A stretch of DNA of 64,000 bases from Aptenodytes patagonicus (GCF_965638725.1 NC_134974.1:1572143-1636142); one strand, 5' to 3'. Counted from the first letter of the stretch, positions 46,020-57,986 are shown. Program-made: numbers and translations. The notes: generated by a model from the letters alone, not told the origin.

Positions 46020-47277
46020 CATCGGCCAGAGGGGCGGTGGCAGAAACCCCGGGCAATGATGAAATCCAGCGGACAGGCTTCATGACAGAGATAGTGATGC
46101 GAGACAATTATATGCCTCCTCACTGGGGACACTGGCGTGTGAACGTGCCCTGGAGAGGATAGGGGTGATGGGAGGGACAGACCGTGACACATCATTACAT
46201 GAAAGACAAGGTGCTGCTGCTGTAGCTGACCACACAACACCAATAAACCCGATTCTGTCCCCAATCCTCCTACTTTGCCTATGCGCAAGAGTCCTGAGCA
46301 TCTTGCAGAAGTGCTTTGCAATCCTGTGCACAGCCATCACGCCTGTCATTACCTCCCTTTTACAGGCTGGTAAACAGAGGCACCAGGAGGTTCGGCAAAG
46401 GAAGAAGCTATCCCAGCAACTCAGGGCAGCTCCCTAATGCCAGCTGTGACCCCATGCTGGCAAGGACTGGGCAGAGCGCAGTCCCAGGTGCAAGGGGCAT
46501 CCCTAAGCATTGGACATTTACCTGCCACTGCATGGCTTGTTGATTTTTCGCTCCCCAATTCACTTGATGGTCATGCAAAGAGCAGAGGAGAAGGGTCCCG
46601 TGTCGGATGGAGTTCCACCTATGAACAGTGCTGGCACAGATGCGGGTGGGAGAACAGTGGGCTCAGGCACTGGGGACCTGTGATAGGGGACATGTCCATG
46701 GAGGAGCAGGAGGGCAGGAACAGGACCAAGACACTCTCAGCTCCCTCAGCTACGTGTCTGTGAGCATGGTCCTCCCCGAGCCCTCTCTGGGGGAACTCGA
46801 TTACCTAGCTGGGCATTGAGGGCTGTGCCAGGAGAGGCTGGCCAAGCACCCACGGAGAGCCCGGCTGCACATGGCCACGCTCCCCATGGGCACAGGTGTG
46901 CTGGGCAGTGCTGGCTCTGAGTGCGTGGCTGGACTGCTGCTGAGTGTGGCGTGGTTGGGCACAGCAATCTTCTGCAAGATGCTCAGGATTCTTCCATGTA
47001 AGCAAAGTGAGGGATTAGGGGCAGAGCAGGGTTTATTGGTGCCACAAGTTCAGCTACAGCAGCGCCTCGTCTTTCATGCAATGATGTGTCACGGTCTGTC
47101 CCTCCCATCACCTCTTTCTTCTCCAGGGCACATTTGCACGCCAGTGTCCCCAGTGAGGAGGCATATAATTGTCTCACATCACTATCTGTGTCGTGAAGCT
47201 TGTCTGCTTGATGTCATAATTAACCGGGGTTTTTGCAACCGCCCCCTTGGTCGATGCCCGGGGCAGTCTGGGACATG
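45999..47277. repeat. Head-to-head spacer H, S5/S6
   Basis: Third direct copy of the S1/S2 spacer; one difference seen near 46,975 (CTGCAAGATG for CTGCGAGATG). No additional gene. Confidence 0.85.
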
Positions 47278-47345
47278 TATAAAAGAGCTGAGGGCTCGGC
47301 AGCCCTCTATCCAGCTTCCTCCACTTGACTCTCCTGATCACTGTG
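47257..47345 (+). promoter_or_regulatory. S6 type B promoter and exon 1
   Basis: TATAAAA at 47278-47284; exon 1 about 47,309-47,345; intron 47346-47788. Confidence 0.8.
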
Positions 47346-47809
47346 GTAAGTCCAAGCCTTACGTCCATCTTTCCTTCCTCAGCCGTGGCTTTCTCAAGGT
47401 ACCTTTTGCTCTGGGCTCCACCACTCTTTCGTAGTGCATAGTTAGGATGTGACGGGACTGTTTCAGAGCTGTGGAAAGGATGGAAAATTGAACTGGTAGG
47501 TACCATGCCCTGAGTTTACCAATGGACTCAAGTCCTTTGGGAGCTCGGTGATTTTCCATCTGCTTTGGATGAGGGAGTTTTTCCTCACTCCCATGGGCGA
47601 GCAAGAACCAGGGAGCATGAGGGGAGCAAGGGGTCTAAACCAGCATTTCAACTCTGGAACGTGTTTTTGCTCTGACTGCCTGAGGTCATCCAGAGCATGT
47701 CCTGGGACACAGGTTCCAAGCGCAAGAGAGCCAGGAGGGATTTGGGATCAGGCCTTGCACTGAGCCAGAGCTCTGCCTTGTCTTGCAGCTTCACCTCCTG
47801 AACTGAAGG

Positions 47810-48208
47810 ATGTCCTGCTCCAGCCTGTGCGTCCCTTCCTGTGGGGTGGCCGCCCCGGCCCCACTGGCCGACAGCACCAACGAGCCCTGCGTGCGGCAGT
47901 GCCCTGACTCCACGGTGGTGATCCAGCCCCCGGCCTCGGTGGTCACCTTCCCCGGGCCCATCCTCAGCTCCTTCCCGCAGTACAGCGTTGTTGGCTCGGC
48001 GGGATTCCCCGGTGTTGGAGGGGGCTATGGCGGCACTTTTGGAGGCCGTGGCGGATTTGGAGGCTTAGGGGGCTATGGGGGGTATGGAGGCCTTGGAGGC
48101 TATGGGGGCTATGGGCTTTATGGGGGCTATGGAGCCTTTGGGGGTTGCGGATATGGTGGCTGGGGCCGAGGCCACAGGTACCTCAGTGGCAGCTGCGGGC
48201 CCTGCTAA
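47810..48208 (+). CDS. Claw-type corneous beta-protein S6 (132 aa)
   Basis: Hybrid variable sites: D21 as in minus-strand copies but T23 as in plus-strand copies, which suggests conversion between oppositely oriented neighbours. Exon 2 from 47789. This gene stands at the switch point: H to its left is in the standard orientation and K to its right is flipped. Confidence 0.94.
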   Translation: MSCSSLCVPSCGVAAPAPLADSTNEPCVRQCPDSTVVIQPPASVVTFPGPILSSFPQYSVVGSAGFPGVGGGYGGTFGGRGGFGGLGGYGGYGGLGGYGGYGLYGGYGAFGGCGYGGWGRGHRYLSGSCGPC

Positions 48209-48543
48209 GCCCCACACTGGGTCCGGCCACAGGCGAAGGAGAGCTCCGGAAAAGCCCCTGGCACATCCTGACATGTCGCCCAAAGGAAGGACGTCCCTTC
48301 AGCATTGCTGGGCTACGGAGCTTGGACGCCTCGCGCCTGCTTGGTGCCCAACTCTGCCTTCTTCCTGCCCCGCTTGAGCTTCACTCCAGGACTTGATGCC
48401 CCTTGATGACAGAGACCCGCGCTGGGTGCCGGCTCCTGCGGCACGCCTCATGCTCACTGTAGCTCTGCCCACTGCCGGGAGACAGGGGAAGGCCCTGGCC
48501 AGGGCCCTGCTCTTCTCCCAACTCCCTCCTCCCCTGGAACTGC

Positions 48544-48549
48544 AATAAA
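48544..48549 (+). terminator. S6 polyadenylation signal (AATAAA)
   Basis: 336 bp past the stop. The nearby arm marker is CATTGC, the form found on the S3 side of forward spacers. Confidence 0.8.
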
Positions 48550-48588
48550 AGCTCTGTTGCATTGCAATGTCGACCCATGGTTTTTCTT

Positions 48589-50314
48589 CACCCTTCCTTC
48601 TTCTTTCTCACTTCCTTCAAACCTCAGGACGTGTCGGTCTGGGCTCCTTGATTCTCCCACGATAGTGCCCTTGGAGCATTTGGGCACTTTGCTCAGTGTG
48701 CTACAACTGATGATGACAGTCCCAGTCCCAGCTGGGTCTTGCAGAGCACATCCCACTGCGCTTCCTCTGCTCTCCCACCAGCAATAAACGCAATACTTTC
48801 TCAAAGCCCACTTTGAATACGTGAAAGTGCCATAGGTGTCTTGCAGAAGCTCTTCCAAATCCTCTGCAAAACCAGCATGCCTGGCCTCACCCCGCTCTTA
48901 CTGGCTTGTTATTGGTCACATTTGGAGGTCCAGGGAAATGGAGGGACCACCACTGCCTGTACAGGGCTGCTGCCAGATGCGGGCCATGCCCCTGTGCCCA
49001 TCTAGAGGTGGGGTGCACTGGGAAGGGGTAAGATAGGCACAGCGACCTTTCCCAAGTTTCCTCTCAGAGCCATGAAATGGCCATGGGCATCCAGTCACAT
49101 GAGGGGCAAAGCTCCCTGAGCCGGAGGTTGGACTGCCTACCCTCCTGAGGTCCCTCCCTTCCCCCACTCTCTTCTGACCCTGTGATCCCAGCACTGCAAG
49201 GTGGTCTTGGACAGAGACAGTTCCGGCCAGAGCCATCAGGACGGGCAGTGTGGCAGCACGTTGGTCACTGTTGAGGAGCTCAGGAAAAGATGTCTCATCC
49301 ACAACTGTGAACACAGGGGATGGGAAAAAAGGCAGCAAAATGGCAAGAGCAGGCATTCTTTTTTTCCACTGCCTGAACTGAAGCTTGCACGTCTTCTCTT
49401 CCCCTCGAGGATGTTTCCATCTCTGCCCGTCCCCACGTCTGGCCAGGTCCCCCTGCACTGACTCTCGGCCGTCCACCAGGTCGGGGCTCACGTGGTGTCC
49501 CCTGTGTGTCTGCTGAGGGCACAATGATGGACGGGGGTTCTGGTGACCCCGTCACGGCTGCTGTGAATGGGTGCTTTGCGGGTGTGTGGCAGTGTGAGCT
49601 TCTTTGTGGGCTGGTGTGTGAGGAAGGGCAGCAAAGGGCCAGCAAAATGTGGTCCAGAGCTCCGGGCTGTGGGAAGCTCTCCTGTCATTCCTGGGCAGAG
49701 CCGTGTCCCCAGGCAGCGGGTGGGTGACACAGGGAATGCCAGAAAGAGCTTCTGCTGAAGCAGTGGGGGCAAGACGGGGCCAAAAGTGCTCCAAGGAGCA
49801 GTGGAAGACAGAGGAAAGACAGGACGAGGAGGTGGTGCGGGGCTGCAGGAACGTGGAAGGGATGGAGGCAAGGCGGTGCCTGGGGGTTGCTCACCCTCTC
49901 CCCTGTTGACCCGTGGCCTCCCAAGTGGCTCTGAGCTGGACCTTTGCCCTTGGGGTGGCTCCATCGGCGTCCCAATCCCCACGGTCCTGGGGCTGCACGC
50001 AGCCCAATCGGAACGGCCAGGGTGAGCGGCAAAGTTACTGTGGGGCCCAAAAGCTCTTTTTGGGCTGCAGAGTGCAGGAGCCCAAAGTGGGGAAAAGACA
50101 GGGAGGGCAAAGAGGAAGAAGCTCTTGTTGAAGGAGATGAGCACAGCCCCTGCTGCAGGTGACCATCTGGTGTAAGGACGTGCTGCTGAGGGTAGGCAGG
50201 AGGAAGCGAGGCAGCTCCTGCAGGTCACCCTGGCGAGGCGCCGGGTGGATGCTGGCTAGGACAGCCCAGGGATCCCAGGCTGCCAGCTGGGATATTGGGT
50301 ATGGAGGAAGGAAG
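48589..50314 (-). repeat. Tail-to-tail spacer core K, S6/S7, reversed orientation
   Basis: Same 1,726-bp core as 38,023-39,748 but inverted: it starts CACCCTTCCTTCTTC and ends GGGTATGGAGGAAGGAAG. The CR1-like piece lies at 49,111-49,189. Private change near 49,113 (CCCTGAG for CTCTGAG). Shares a GGGGAAAAGACAGG variant with the S8/S9 core. Confidence 0.85.
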
Positions 50315-50353
50315 AAGAAAAACCATGGGTCGACATTGCGATGCAACAGAGCT

Positions 50354-50359
50354 TTTATT
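50354..50359 (-). terminator. S7 polyadenylation signal (AATAAA)
   Basis: TTTATT on the plus strand. The S7 and S9 3' UTRs share a small patch (GTCTGTATCATCAGGGGATA, near 50,487) that differs from the other inner genes. Confidence 0.8.
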
Positions 50360-50694
50360 GCAGTTCCAGGGGAGGAGGGAGTTGGGAGAAGAGCAGGGCC
50401 CTGGCCAGGGCCTTCCCCTGTCTCCCGGCAGTGGGCAGAGCTACAGTGAGCATGAGGCGTGCCGCAGGAGCCGGCACCCAGCGCGGGTCTGTATCATCAG
50501 GGGATAGCAAGTCCTGGAGTGAAGCTCAAGCGGGGCAGGAAGAAGGCAGAGTTGGGCACCAAGCAGGCGCGAGGCGTCCAAGCTCCATAGCCCAGCAATG
50601 CTGAAGGGACGTCCTTCCTTTGGGCGACATGTCAGGATGTGCCAGGGGCTTTTCCGGAGCTCTCCTTCGCCTGTGGCCGGACCCAGTGTGGGGC

Positions 50695-51093
50695 TTAGCA
50701 GGGCCCGCAGCTGCCACTGAGGTACCTGTGGCCTCGGCCCCAGCCACCATATCCGCAACCCCCAAAGGCTCCATAGCCCCCATAAAGCCCATAGCCCCCA
50801 TAGCCTCCAAGGCCTCCATACCCCCCATAGCCCCCTAAGCCTCCAAATCCGCCACGGCCTCCAAAAGTGCCGCCATAGCCCCCTCCAACACCGGGGAATC
50901 CCGCCGAGCCAACAACGCTGTACTGCGGGAAGGAGCTGAGGATGGGCCCGGGGAAGGTGACCACCGAGGCCGGGGGCTGGATCACCACCGTGGAGTCAGG
51001 GCACTGCCGCACGCAGGGCTCGTTGGCGCTGTCGGCCAGTGGGGCCGGGGCGGCCACCCCACAGGAAGGGACGCACAGGCTGGAGCAGGACAT
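50695..51093 (-). CDS. Claw-type corneous beta-protein S7 (132 aa)
   Basis: Protein identical to S1 (D21, A23). Intron 51115-51213 (99 bp), exon 2 from 51114. Its head-to-head partner S8 uses a different promoter, and the intervening spacer is 394 bp shorter than H. Confidence 0.94.
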   Translation of the reverse strand: MSCSSLCVPSCGVAAPAPLADSANEPCVRQCPDSTVVIQPPASVVTFPGPILSSFPQYSVVGSAGFPGVGGGYGGTFGGRGGFGGLGGYGGYGGLGGYGGYGLYGGYGAFGGCGYGGWGRGHRYLSGSCGPC

Positions 51094-51213
51094 CTTTCAG
51101 GCAGGCAAGGAGTCCTGGAAAAGGCACCGATGATTAGGCAAGGGTGCAGGGAAGGGGCTGTTTCGAGGGAGTCGGGGAGAGATCCCCAAGAGGCTTCCAA
51201 GAGCTGGACTTAC

Positions 51214-51302
51214 CCGGGTGATCAGGAGAGTCAAGTGGAGGAAGCTGGATAGAGGGCTGCCAAGCCCTCAGCTCTTTTATACATGTCCCAGACTGCCCGG
51301 GG
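51214..51302 (-). promoter_or_regulatory. S7 type A promoter and exon 1
   Basis: TATAAAA at 51275-51281; exon 1 about 51,250-51,214. The far upstream part (about 51,512-51,560) resembles the type B arm rather than the S1 arm. Confidence 0.8.
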
Positions 51303-52174
51303 CATCGGCCAGAGGGGCGGTGGCAGAAACCCCGGGCAATGATGAAATCCAGCGGACAGGCTTCATGACAGAGATAGTGATGCGAGACAATTATATGCCT
51401 CCTCACTGGGGACACTGGCGTGTGAACGTGCCCTGGAGAGGATAGGGGTGATGGGAGGGACAGACCGTGACACATCATTACATGAAAGACAAGGTGCTGC
51501 TGCTGTAGCTGACCTGGTGGTACCAATAAACCCTGCTCTGCCCCTAATCCCCCCACTTTGCCTATGCGCAAGAGTCCTGAGCATCTTGCAGAAGTGCTTT
51601 GCAATCCTGTGCACAGCCATCACGCCTATCATTACCTTTCTTTTACAGGCTGGTAAACAGAGGCTTCGGAAGGTTGGCAAAGTCAGAAGCCATTCCACAT
51701 GCTCGGGGTGGCTCCTAAGTGCCCACCATCTCCCAGCCCTGGCAAGGGTTGGGGGGCTCACAGGGGCTCGGGACATCCCTAAGCCTTGGCCATCTGCAGG
51801 CCCTTGCTGGGTATTTGGGGCTTGCAGGTCCCCTTGATGAAAACGCAAAGAGCAGACTGCCTGACATGCCGGTGCCTGCAGAGAATGTGGGCACGTGCAG
51901 CCTGCCTCGCTGCGGCTGCTCAGGCAGGCAGTCCTGGCACAGGTCTTGCTGCCCAGCTGAGTAATCGAGTCCCTCCAGAGAGGGCTTGGGGAGGACCATG
52001 CTATGCCATGCCCCACGCTACTTCACTGAGGGCAGGGTCTGCTTCATGGGCTAGCGCTTGTAATCCCAGGTTGCGAGGCGCGTGCTGGTGGTGCAGAGGA
52101 CGCCAGGCATCGCCCTGCAGCAGCCTCAGGGCAGCTTTTCCTGCAAAGGCTCCTGCAGCAGGGCTGTGGTGAGG
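51282..52174. repeat. Short head-to-head spacer H2, S7/S8
   Basis: 893 bp between TATA elements. The S7 half matches H up to the SINE-like piece (about 51,640), after which sequence is unlike H and leads into the type C promoter. The region around 51,512-51,560 mixes type A and type B arm sequence. No gene beyond the flanking 5' ends. Confidence 0.8.
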
Positions 52175-52242
52175 CATAAAAGCTGTCGCGGCCCCAGGCT
52201 TCCCTCACTTCACGTCCCAACCGTCTTGACTCGCCAGCCTCG
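52160..52242 (+). promoter_or_regulatory. S8 type C promoter and exon 1
   Basis: CATAAAA (52175-52181) stands where TATAAAA is expected; no GGCARTYTGR precedes it. Exon 1 about 52,206-52,242 is unrelated to types A and B and ends at a GTAAGC donor (52243). The intron, 52243-52677, is 435 bp; its last part (AGCTCTGCCTTGTCTTGCAG) is the same as in type B. Confidence 0.7.
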
Positions 52243-52698
52243 GTAAGCTCCCAGCCCAGCTCCTGGCACCGGCCCACAAAGTGCATAGCCCAGTAGGGGC
52301 CAGCCTGGGTGCTGTTGGTGCTACCGAGTTGGGGATGAGAAAGGTCCCTGCCACTGCCGGGCTGAGGAAGGGCATTACTTGCAGGCAGTGTGGCCAGGAC
52401 CACAAGGCAACACTGAGGACCTCCTTGGTGAGCACAGGGGTGGCCCTAGTGCCGGAGCACTGCAGGATGGGTGGCTTTGTCTGGGCTAGGTGCAAGTGGT
52501 GGTGGGAGGGTGCAGAAGCGCGGGGCTGGCATGTGGCAATGAGCTGGAGACATCATGGAGACGGTGCAGGGACGGGGTGGGAGGATGTTCACCGGGACCC
52601 CCACCTGGCTGGGAGCACTGCGGAGCCCTGTTCCTGCCAGCAGGTATCCTTAACCCAAGCTCTGCCTTGTCTTGCAGCTTCACCTCCTGAACTGAAGG

Positions 52699-53097
52699 AT
52701 GTCCTGCTCCAGCCTGTGCGTCCCTTCCTGTGGGGTGGCCGCCCCGGCCCCACTGGCCAACAGCACCAACGAGCCCTGCGTGCGGCAGTGCCCTGACTCC
52801 ACGGTGGTGATCCAGCCCCCGGCCTCGGTGGTCACCTTCCCCGGGCCCATCCTCAGCTCCTTCCCGCAGTACAGCGTTGTTGGCTCGGCGGGATTCCCCG
52901 GTGTTGGAGGGGGCTATGGCGGCACTTTTGGAGGCCGTGGCGGATTTGGAGGCTTAGGGGGCTATGGGGGGTATGGAGGCCTTGGAGGCTATGGGGGCTA
53001 TGGGCTTTATGGGGGCTATGGAGCCTTTGGGGGTTGCGGATATGGTGGCTGGGGCCGAGGCCACAGGTACCTCAGTGGCAGCTGCGGGCCCTGCTAA
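52699..53097 (+). CDS. Claw-type corneous beta-protein S8 (132 aa), type C promoter
   Basis: Protein identical to S2 (N21, T23). Exon 2 (from 52678), CDS and 3' UTR match type B genes, but everything upstream of the last 20 or so intron bases is different. It may therefore be expressed at another site or stage while making the same protein. Confidence 0.93.
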   Translation: MSCSSLCVPSCGVAAPAPLANSTNEPCVRQCPDSTVVIQPPASVVTFPGPILSSFPQYSVVGSAGFPGVGGGYGGTFGGRGGFGGLGGYGGYGGLGGYGGYGLYGGYGAFGGCGYGGWGRGHRYLSGSCGPC

Positions 53098-53432
53098 GCC
53101 CCACACTGGGTCCGGCCACAGGCGAAGGAGAGCTCCGGAAAAGCCCCTGGCACATCCTGACATGTCGCCCAAAGGAAGGACGTCCCTTCAGCATTGCTGG
53201 GCTACGGAGCTTGGACGCCTCGCGCCTGCTTGGTGCCCAACTCTGCCTTCTTCCTGCCCCGCTTGAGCTTCACTCCAGGACTTGATGCCCCTTGATGACA
53301 GAGACCCGCGCTGGGTGCCGGCTCCTGCGGCACGCCTCATGCTCACTGTAGCTCTGCCCACTGCCGGGAGACAGGGGAAGGCCCTGGCCAGGGCCCTGCT
53401 CTTCTCCCAACTCCCTCCTCCCCTGGAACTGC

Positions 53433-53438
53433 AATAAA
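53433..53438 (+). terminator. S8 polyadenylation signal (AATAAA)
   Basis: 336 bp past the stop. Confidence 0.8.
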
Positions 53439-53477
53439 AGCTCTGTTGCATTGCAATGTCGACCCATGGTTTTTCTT

Positions 53478-55203
53478 CACCCTTCCTTCTTCTTTCTCAC
53501 TTCCTTCAAACCTCAGGACGTGTCGGTCTGGGCTCCTTGATTCTCCCACGATAGTGCCCTTGGAGCATTTGGGCACTTTGCTCAGTGTGCTACAACTGAT
53601 GATGACAGTCCCAGTCCCAGCTGGGTCTTGCAGAGCACATCCCACTGCGCTTCCTCTGCTCTCCCACCAGCAATAAACGCAATACTTTCTCAAAGCCCAC
53701 TTTGAATACGTGAAAGTGCCATAGGTGTCTTGCAGAAGCTCTTCCAAATCCTCTGCAAAACCAGCATGCCTGGCCTCACCCCGCTCTTACTGGCTTGTTA
53801 TTGGTCACATTTGGAGGTCCAGGGAAATGGAGGGACCACCACTGCCTGTACAGGGCTGCTGCCAGATGCGGGCCATGCCCCTGTGCCCATCTAGAGGTGG
53901 GGTGCACTGGGAAGGGGTAAGATAGGCACAGCGACCTTTCCCAAGTTTCCTCTCAGAGCCATGAAATGGCCATGGGCATCCAGTCACATGAGGGGCAAAG
54001 CTCTCTGAGCCGGAGGTTGGACTGCCTACCCTCCTGAGGTCCCTCCCTTCCCCCACTCTCTTCTGACCCTGTGATCCCAGCACTGCAAGGTGGTCTTGGA
54101 CAGAGACAGTTCCGGCCAGAGCCATCAGGACGGGCAGTGTGGCAGCACGTTGGTCACTGTTGAGGAGCTCAGGAAAAGATGTCTCATCCACAACTGTGAA
54201 CACAGGGGATGGGAAAAAAGGCAGCAAAATGGCAAGAGCAGGCATTCTTTTTTTCCACTGCCTGAACTGAAGCTTGCACGTCTTCTCTTCCCCTCGAGGA
54301 TGTTTCCATCTCTGCCCGTCCCCACGTCTGGCCAGGTCCCCCTGCACTGACTCTCGGCCGTCCACCAGGTCGGGGCTCACGTGGTGTCCCCTGTGTGTCT
54401 GCTGAGGGCACAATGATGGACGGGGGTTCTGGTGACCCCGTCACGGCTGCTGTGAATGGGTGCTTTGCGGGTGTGTGGCAGTGTGAGCTTCTTTGTGGGC
54501 TGGTGTGTGAGGAAGGGCAGCAAAGGGCCAGCAAAATGTGGTCCAGAGCTCCGGGCTGTGGGAAGCTCTCCTGTCATTCCTGGGCAGAGCCGTGTCCCCA
54601 GGCAGCGGGTGGGTGACACAGGGAATGCCAGAAAGAGCTTCTGCTGAAGCAGTGGGGGCAAGACGGGGCCAAAAGTGCTCCAAGGAGCAGTGGAAGACAG
54701 AGGAAAGACAGGACGAGGAGGTGGTGCGGGGCTGCAGGAACGTGGAAGGGATGGAGGCAAGGCGGTGCCTGGGGGTTGCTCACCCTCTCCCCTGTTGACC
54801 CGTGGCCTCCCAAGTGGCTCTGAGCTGGACCTTTGCCCTTGGGGTGGCTCCATCGGCGTCCCAATCCCCACGGTCCTGGGGCTGCACGCAGCCCAATCGG
54901 AACGGCCAGGGTGAGCGGCAAAGTTACTGTGGGGCCCAAAAGCTCTTTTTGGGCTGCAGAGTGCAGGAGCCCAAAGTGGGGAAAAGACAGGGAGGGCAAA
55001 GAGGAAGAAGCTCTTGTTGAAGGAGATGAGCACAGCCCCTGCTGCAGGTGACCATCTGGTGTAAGGACGTGCTGCTGAGGGTAGGCAGGAGGAAGCGAGG
55101 CAGCTCCTGCAGGTCACCCTGGCGAGGCGCCGGGTGGATGCTGGCTAGGACAGCCCAGGGATCCCAGGCTGCCAGCTGGGATATTGGGTATGGAGGAAGG
55201 AAG
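53478..55203 (-). repeat. Tail-to-tail spacer core K, S8/S9, reversed orientation
   Basis: Inverted relative to S2/S3. Shares the GGGGAAAAGACAGG and CTCCTGCAGG variants with S6/S7, which marks these two as the closest pair. No gene. Confidence 0.85.
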
Positions 55204-55242
55204 AAGAAAAACCATGGGTCGACATTGCGATGCAACAGAGCT

Positions 55243-55248
55243 TTTATT
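55243..55248 (-). terminator. S9 polyadenylation signal (AATAAA)
   Basis: TTTATT on the plus strand, 336 bp past the S9 stop. Confidence 0.8.
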
Positions 55249-55583
55249 GCAGTTCCAGGGGAGGAGGGAGTTGGGAGAAGAGCAGGGCCCTGGCCAGGGC
55301 CTTCCCCTGTCTCCCGGCAGTGGGCAGAGCTACAGTGAGCATGAGGCGTGCCGCAGGAGCCGGCACCCAGCGCGGGTCTGTATCATCAGGGGATAGCAAG
55401 TCCTGGAGTGAAGCTCAAGCGGGGCAGGAAGAAGGCAGAGTTGGGCACCAAGCAGGCGCGAGGCGTCCAAGCTCCATAGCCCAGCAATGCTGAAGGGACG
55501 TCCTTCCTTTGGGCGACATGTCAGGATGTGCCAGGGGCTTTTCCGGAGCTCTCCTTCGCCTGTGGCCGGACCCAGTGTGGGGC

Positions 55584-55982
55584 TTAGCAGGGCCCGCAGC
55601 TGCCACTGAGGTACCTGTGGCCTCGGCCCCAGCCACCATATCCGCAACCCCCAAAGGCTCCATAGCCCCCATAAAGCCCATAGCCCCCATAGCCTCCAAG
55701 GCCTCCATACCCCCCATAGCCCCCTAAGCCTCCAAATCCGCCACGGCCTCCAAAAGTGCCGCCATAGCCCCCTCCAACACCGGGGAATCCCGCCGAGCCA
55801 ACAACGCTGTACTGCGGGAAGGAGCTGAGGATGGGCCCGGGGAAGGTGACCACCGAGGCCGGGGGCTGGATCACCACCGTGGAGTCAGGGCACTGCCGCA
55901 CGCAGGGCTCGTTGGCGCTGTCGGCCAGTGGGGCCGGGGCGGCCACCCCACAGGAAGGGACGCACAGGCTGGAGCAGGACAT
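55584..55982 (-). CDS. Claw-type corneous beta-protein S9 (132 aa)
   Basis: Protein identical to S1 and S7. Intron 56004-56102 (99 bp), exon 2 from 56003. It repeats S7 one 4,889-bp period on, including the 3' UTR patch private to these two. Confidence 0.94.
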   Translation of the reverse strand: MSCSSLCVPSCGVAAPAPLADSANEPCVRQCPDSTVVIQPPASVVTFPGPILSSFPQYSVVGSAGFPGVGGGYGGTFGGRGGFGGLGGYGGYGGLGGYGGYGLYGGYGAFGGCGYGGWGRGHRYLSGSCGPC

Positions 55983-56102
55983 CTTTCAGGCAGGCAAGGA
56001 GTCCTGGAAAAGGCACCGATGATTAGGCAAGGGTGCAGGGAAGGGGCTGTTTCGAGGGAGTCGGGGAGAGATCCCCAAGAGGCTTCCAAGAGCTGGACTT
56101 AC

Positions 56103-56191
56103 CCGGGTGATCAGGAGAGTCAAGTGGAGGAAGCTGGATAGAGGGCTGCCAAGCCCTCAGCTCTTTTATACATGTCCCAGACTGCCCGGGG
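56103..56191 (-). promoter_or_regulatory. S9 type A promoter and exon 1
   Basis: TATAAAA at 56164-56170; exon 1 about 56,139-56,103. Confidence 0.8.
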
Positions 56192-57063
56192 CATCGGCCA
56201 GAGGGGCGGTGGCAGAAACCCCGGGCAATGATGAAATCCAGCGGACAGGCTTCATGACAGAGATAGTGATGCGAGACAATTATATGCCTCCTCACTGGGG
56301 ACACTGGCGTGTGAACGTGCCCTGGAGAGGATAGGGGTGATGGGAGGGACAGACCGTGACACATCATTACATGAAAGACAAGGTGCTGCTGCTGTAGCTG
56401 ACCTGGTGGTACCAATAAACCCTGCTCTGCCCCTAATCCCCCCACTTTGCCTATGCGCAAGAGTCCTGAGCATCTTGCAGAAGTGCTTTGCAATCCTGTG
56501 CACAGCCATCACGCCTATCATTACCTTTCTTTTACAGGCTGGTAAACAGAGGCTTCGGAAGGTTGGCAAAGTCAGAAGCCATTCCACATGCTCGGGGTGG
56601 CTCCTAAGTGCCCACCATCTCCCAGCCCTGGCAAGGGTTGGGGGGCTCACAGGGGCTCGGGACATCCCTAAGCCTTGGCCATCTGCAGGCCCTTGCTGGG
56701 TATTTGGGGCTTGCAGGTCCCCTTGATGAAAACGCAAAGAGCAGACTGCCTGACATGCCGGTGCCTGCAGAGAATGTGGGCACGTGCAGCCTGCCTCGCT
56801 GCGGCTGCTCAGGCAGGCAGTCCTGGCACAGGTCTTGCTGCCCAGCTGAGTAATCGAGTCCCTCCAGAGAGGGCTTGGGGAGGACCATGCTATGCCATGC
56901 CCCACGCTACTTCACTGAGGGCAGGGTCTGCTTCATGGGCTAGCGCTTGTAATCCCAGGTTGCGAGGCGCGTGCTGGTGGTGCAGAGGACGCCAGGCATC
57001 GCCCTGCAGCAGCCTCAGGGCAGCTTTTCCTGCAAAGGCTCCTGCAGCAGGGCTGTGGTGAGG
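56171..57063. repeat. Short head-to-head spacer H2, S9/S10
   Basis: Direct copy of the S7/S8 spacer, 4,889 bp on, with no difference noticed. No additional gene. Confidence 0.8.
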
Positions 57064-57131
57064 CATAAAAGCTGTCGCGGCCCCAGGCTTCCCTCACTTC
57101 ACGTCCCAACCGTCTTGACTCGCCAGCCTCG
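57050..57131 (+). promoter_or_regulatory. S10 type C promoter and exon 1
   Basis: CATAAAA at 57064-57070; exon 1 about 57,095-57,131; intron 57132-57566. Copy of the S8 promoter. Confidence 0.7.
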
Positions 57132-57587
57132 GTAAGCTCCCAGCCCAGCTCCTGGCACCGGCCCACAAAGTGCATAGCCCAGTAGGGGCCAGCCTGGGTG
57201 CTGTTGGTGCTACCGAGTTGGGGATGAGAAAGGTCCCTGCCACTGCCGGGCTGAGGAAGGGCATTACTTGCAGGCAGTGTGGCCAGGACCACAAGGCAAC
57301 ACTGAGGACCTCCTTGGTGAGCACAGGGGTGGCCCTAGTGCCGGAGCACTGCAGGATGGGTGGCTTTGTCTGGGCTAGGTGCAAGTGGTGGTGGGAGGGT
57401 GCAGAAGCGCGGGGCTGGCATGTGGCAATGAGCTGGAGACATCATGGAGACGGTGCAGGGACGGGGTGGGAGGATGTTCACCGGGACCCCCACCTGGCTG
57501 GGAGCACTGCGGAGCCCTGTTCCTGCCAGCAGGTATCCTTAACCCAAGCTCTGCCTTGTCTTGCAGCTTCACCTCCTGAACTGAAGG

Positions 57588-57986
57588 ATGTCCTGCTCCA
57601 GCCTGTGCGTCCCTTCCTGTGGGGTGGCCGCCCCGGCCCCACTGGCCAACAGCACCAACGAGCCCTGCGTGCGGCAGTGCCCTGACTCCACGGTGGTGAT
57701 CCAGCCCCCGGCCTCGGTGGTCACCTTCCCCGGGCCCATCCTCAGCTCCTTCCCGCAGTACAGCGTTGTTGGCTCGGCGGGATTCCCCGGTGTTGGAGGG
57801 GGCTATGGCGGCACTTTTGGAGGCCGTGGCGGATTTGGAGGCTTAGGGGGCTATGGGGGGTATGGAGGCCTTGGAGGCTATGGGGGCTATGGGCTTTATG
57901 GGGGCTATGGAGCCTTTGGGGGTTGCGGATATGGTGGCTGGGGCCGAGGCCACAGGTACCTCAGTGGCAGCTGCGGGCCCTGCTAA
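57588..57986 (+). CDS. Claw-type corneous beta-protein S10 (132 aa), type C promoter
   Basis: Protein identical to S2 and S8; exon 2 from 57567. Second gene with the type C 5' end. Its 3' UTR has the CTATGGAGC variant (near 58,091) that S7 and S9 carry in inverse, and it borders a reversed K spacer. Confidence 0.93.
   Translation: MSCSSLCVPSCGVAAPAPLANSTNEPCVRQCPDSTVVIQPPASVVTFPGPILSSFPQYSVVGSAGFPGVGGGYGGTFGGRGGFGGLGGYGGYGGLGGYGGYGLYGGYGAFGGCGYGGWGRGHRYLSGSCGPC

Noticed and set aside
51363-52016. A 217-codon minus-strand open frame (copy at 56,252)
   Set aside because: Covers the upstream flank of S7 and part of H2, with no domain and no conservation in the H spacers.
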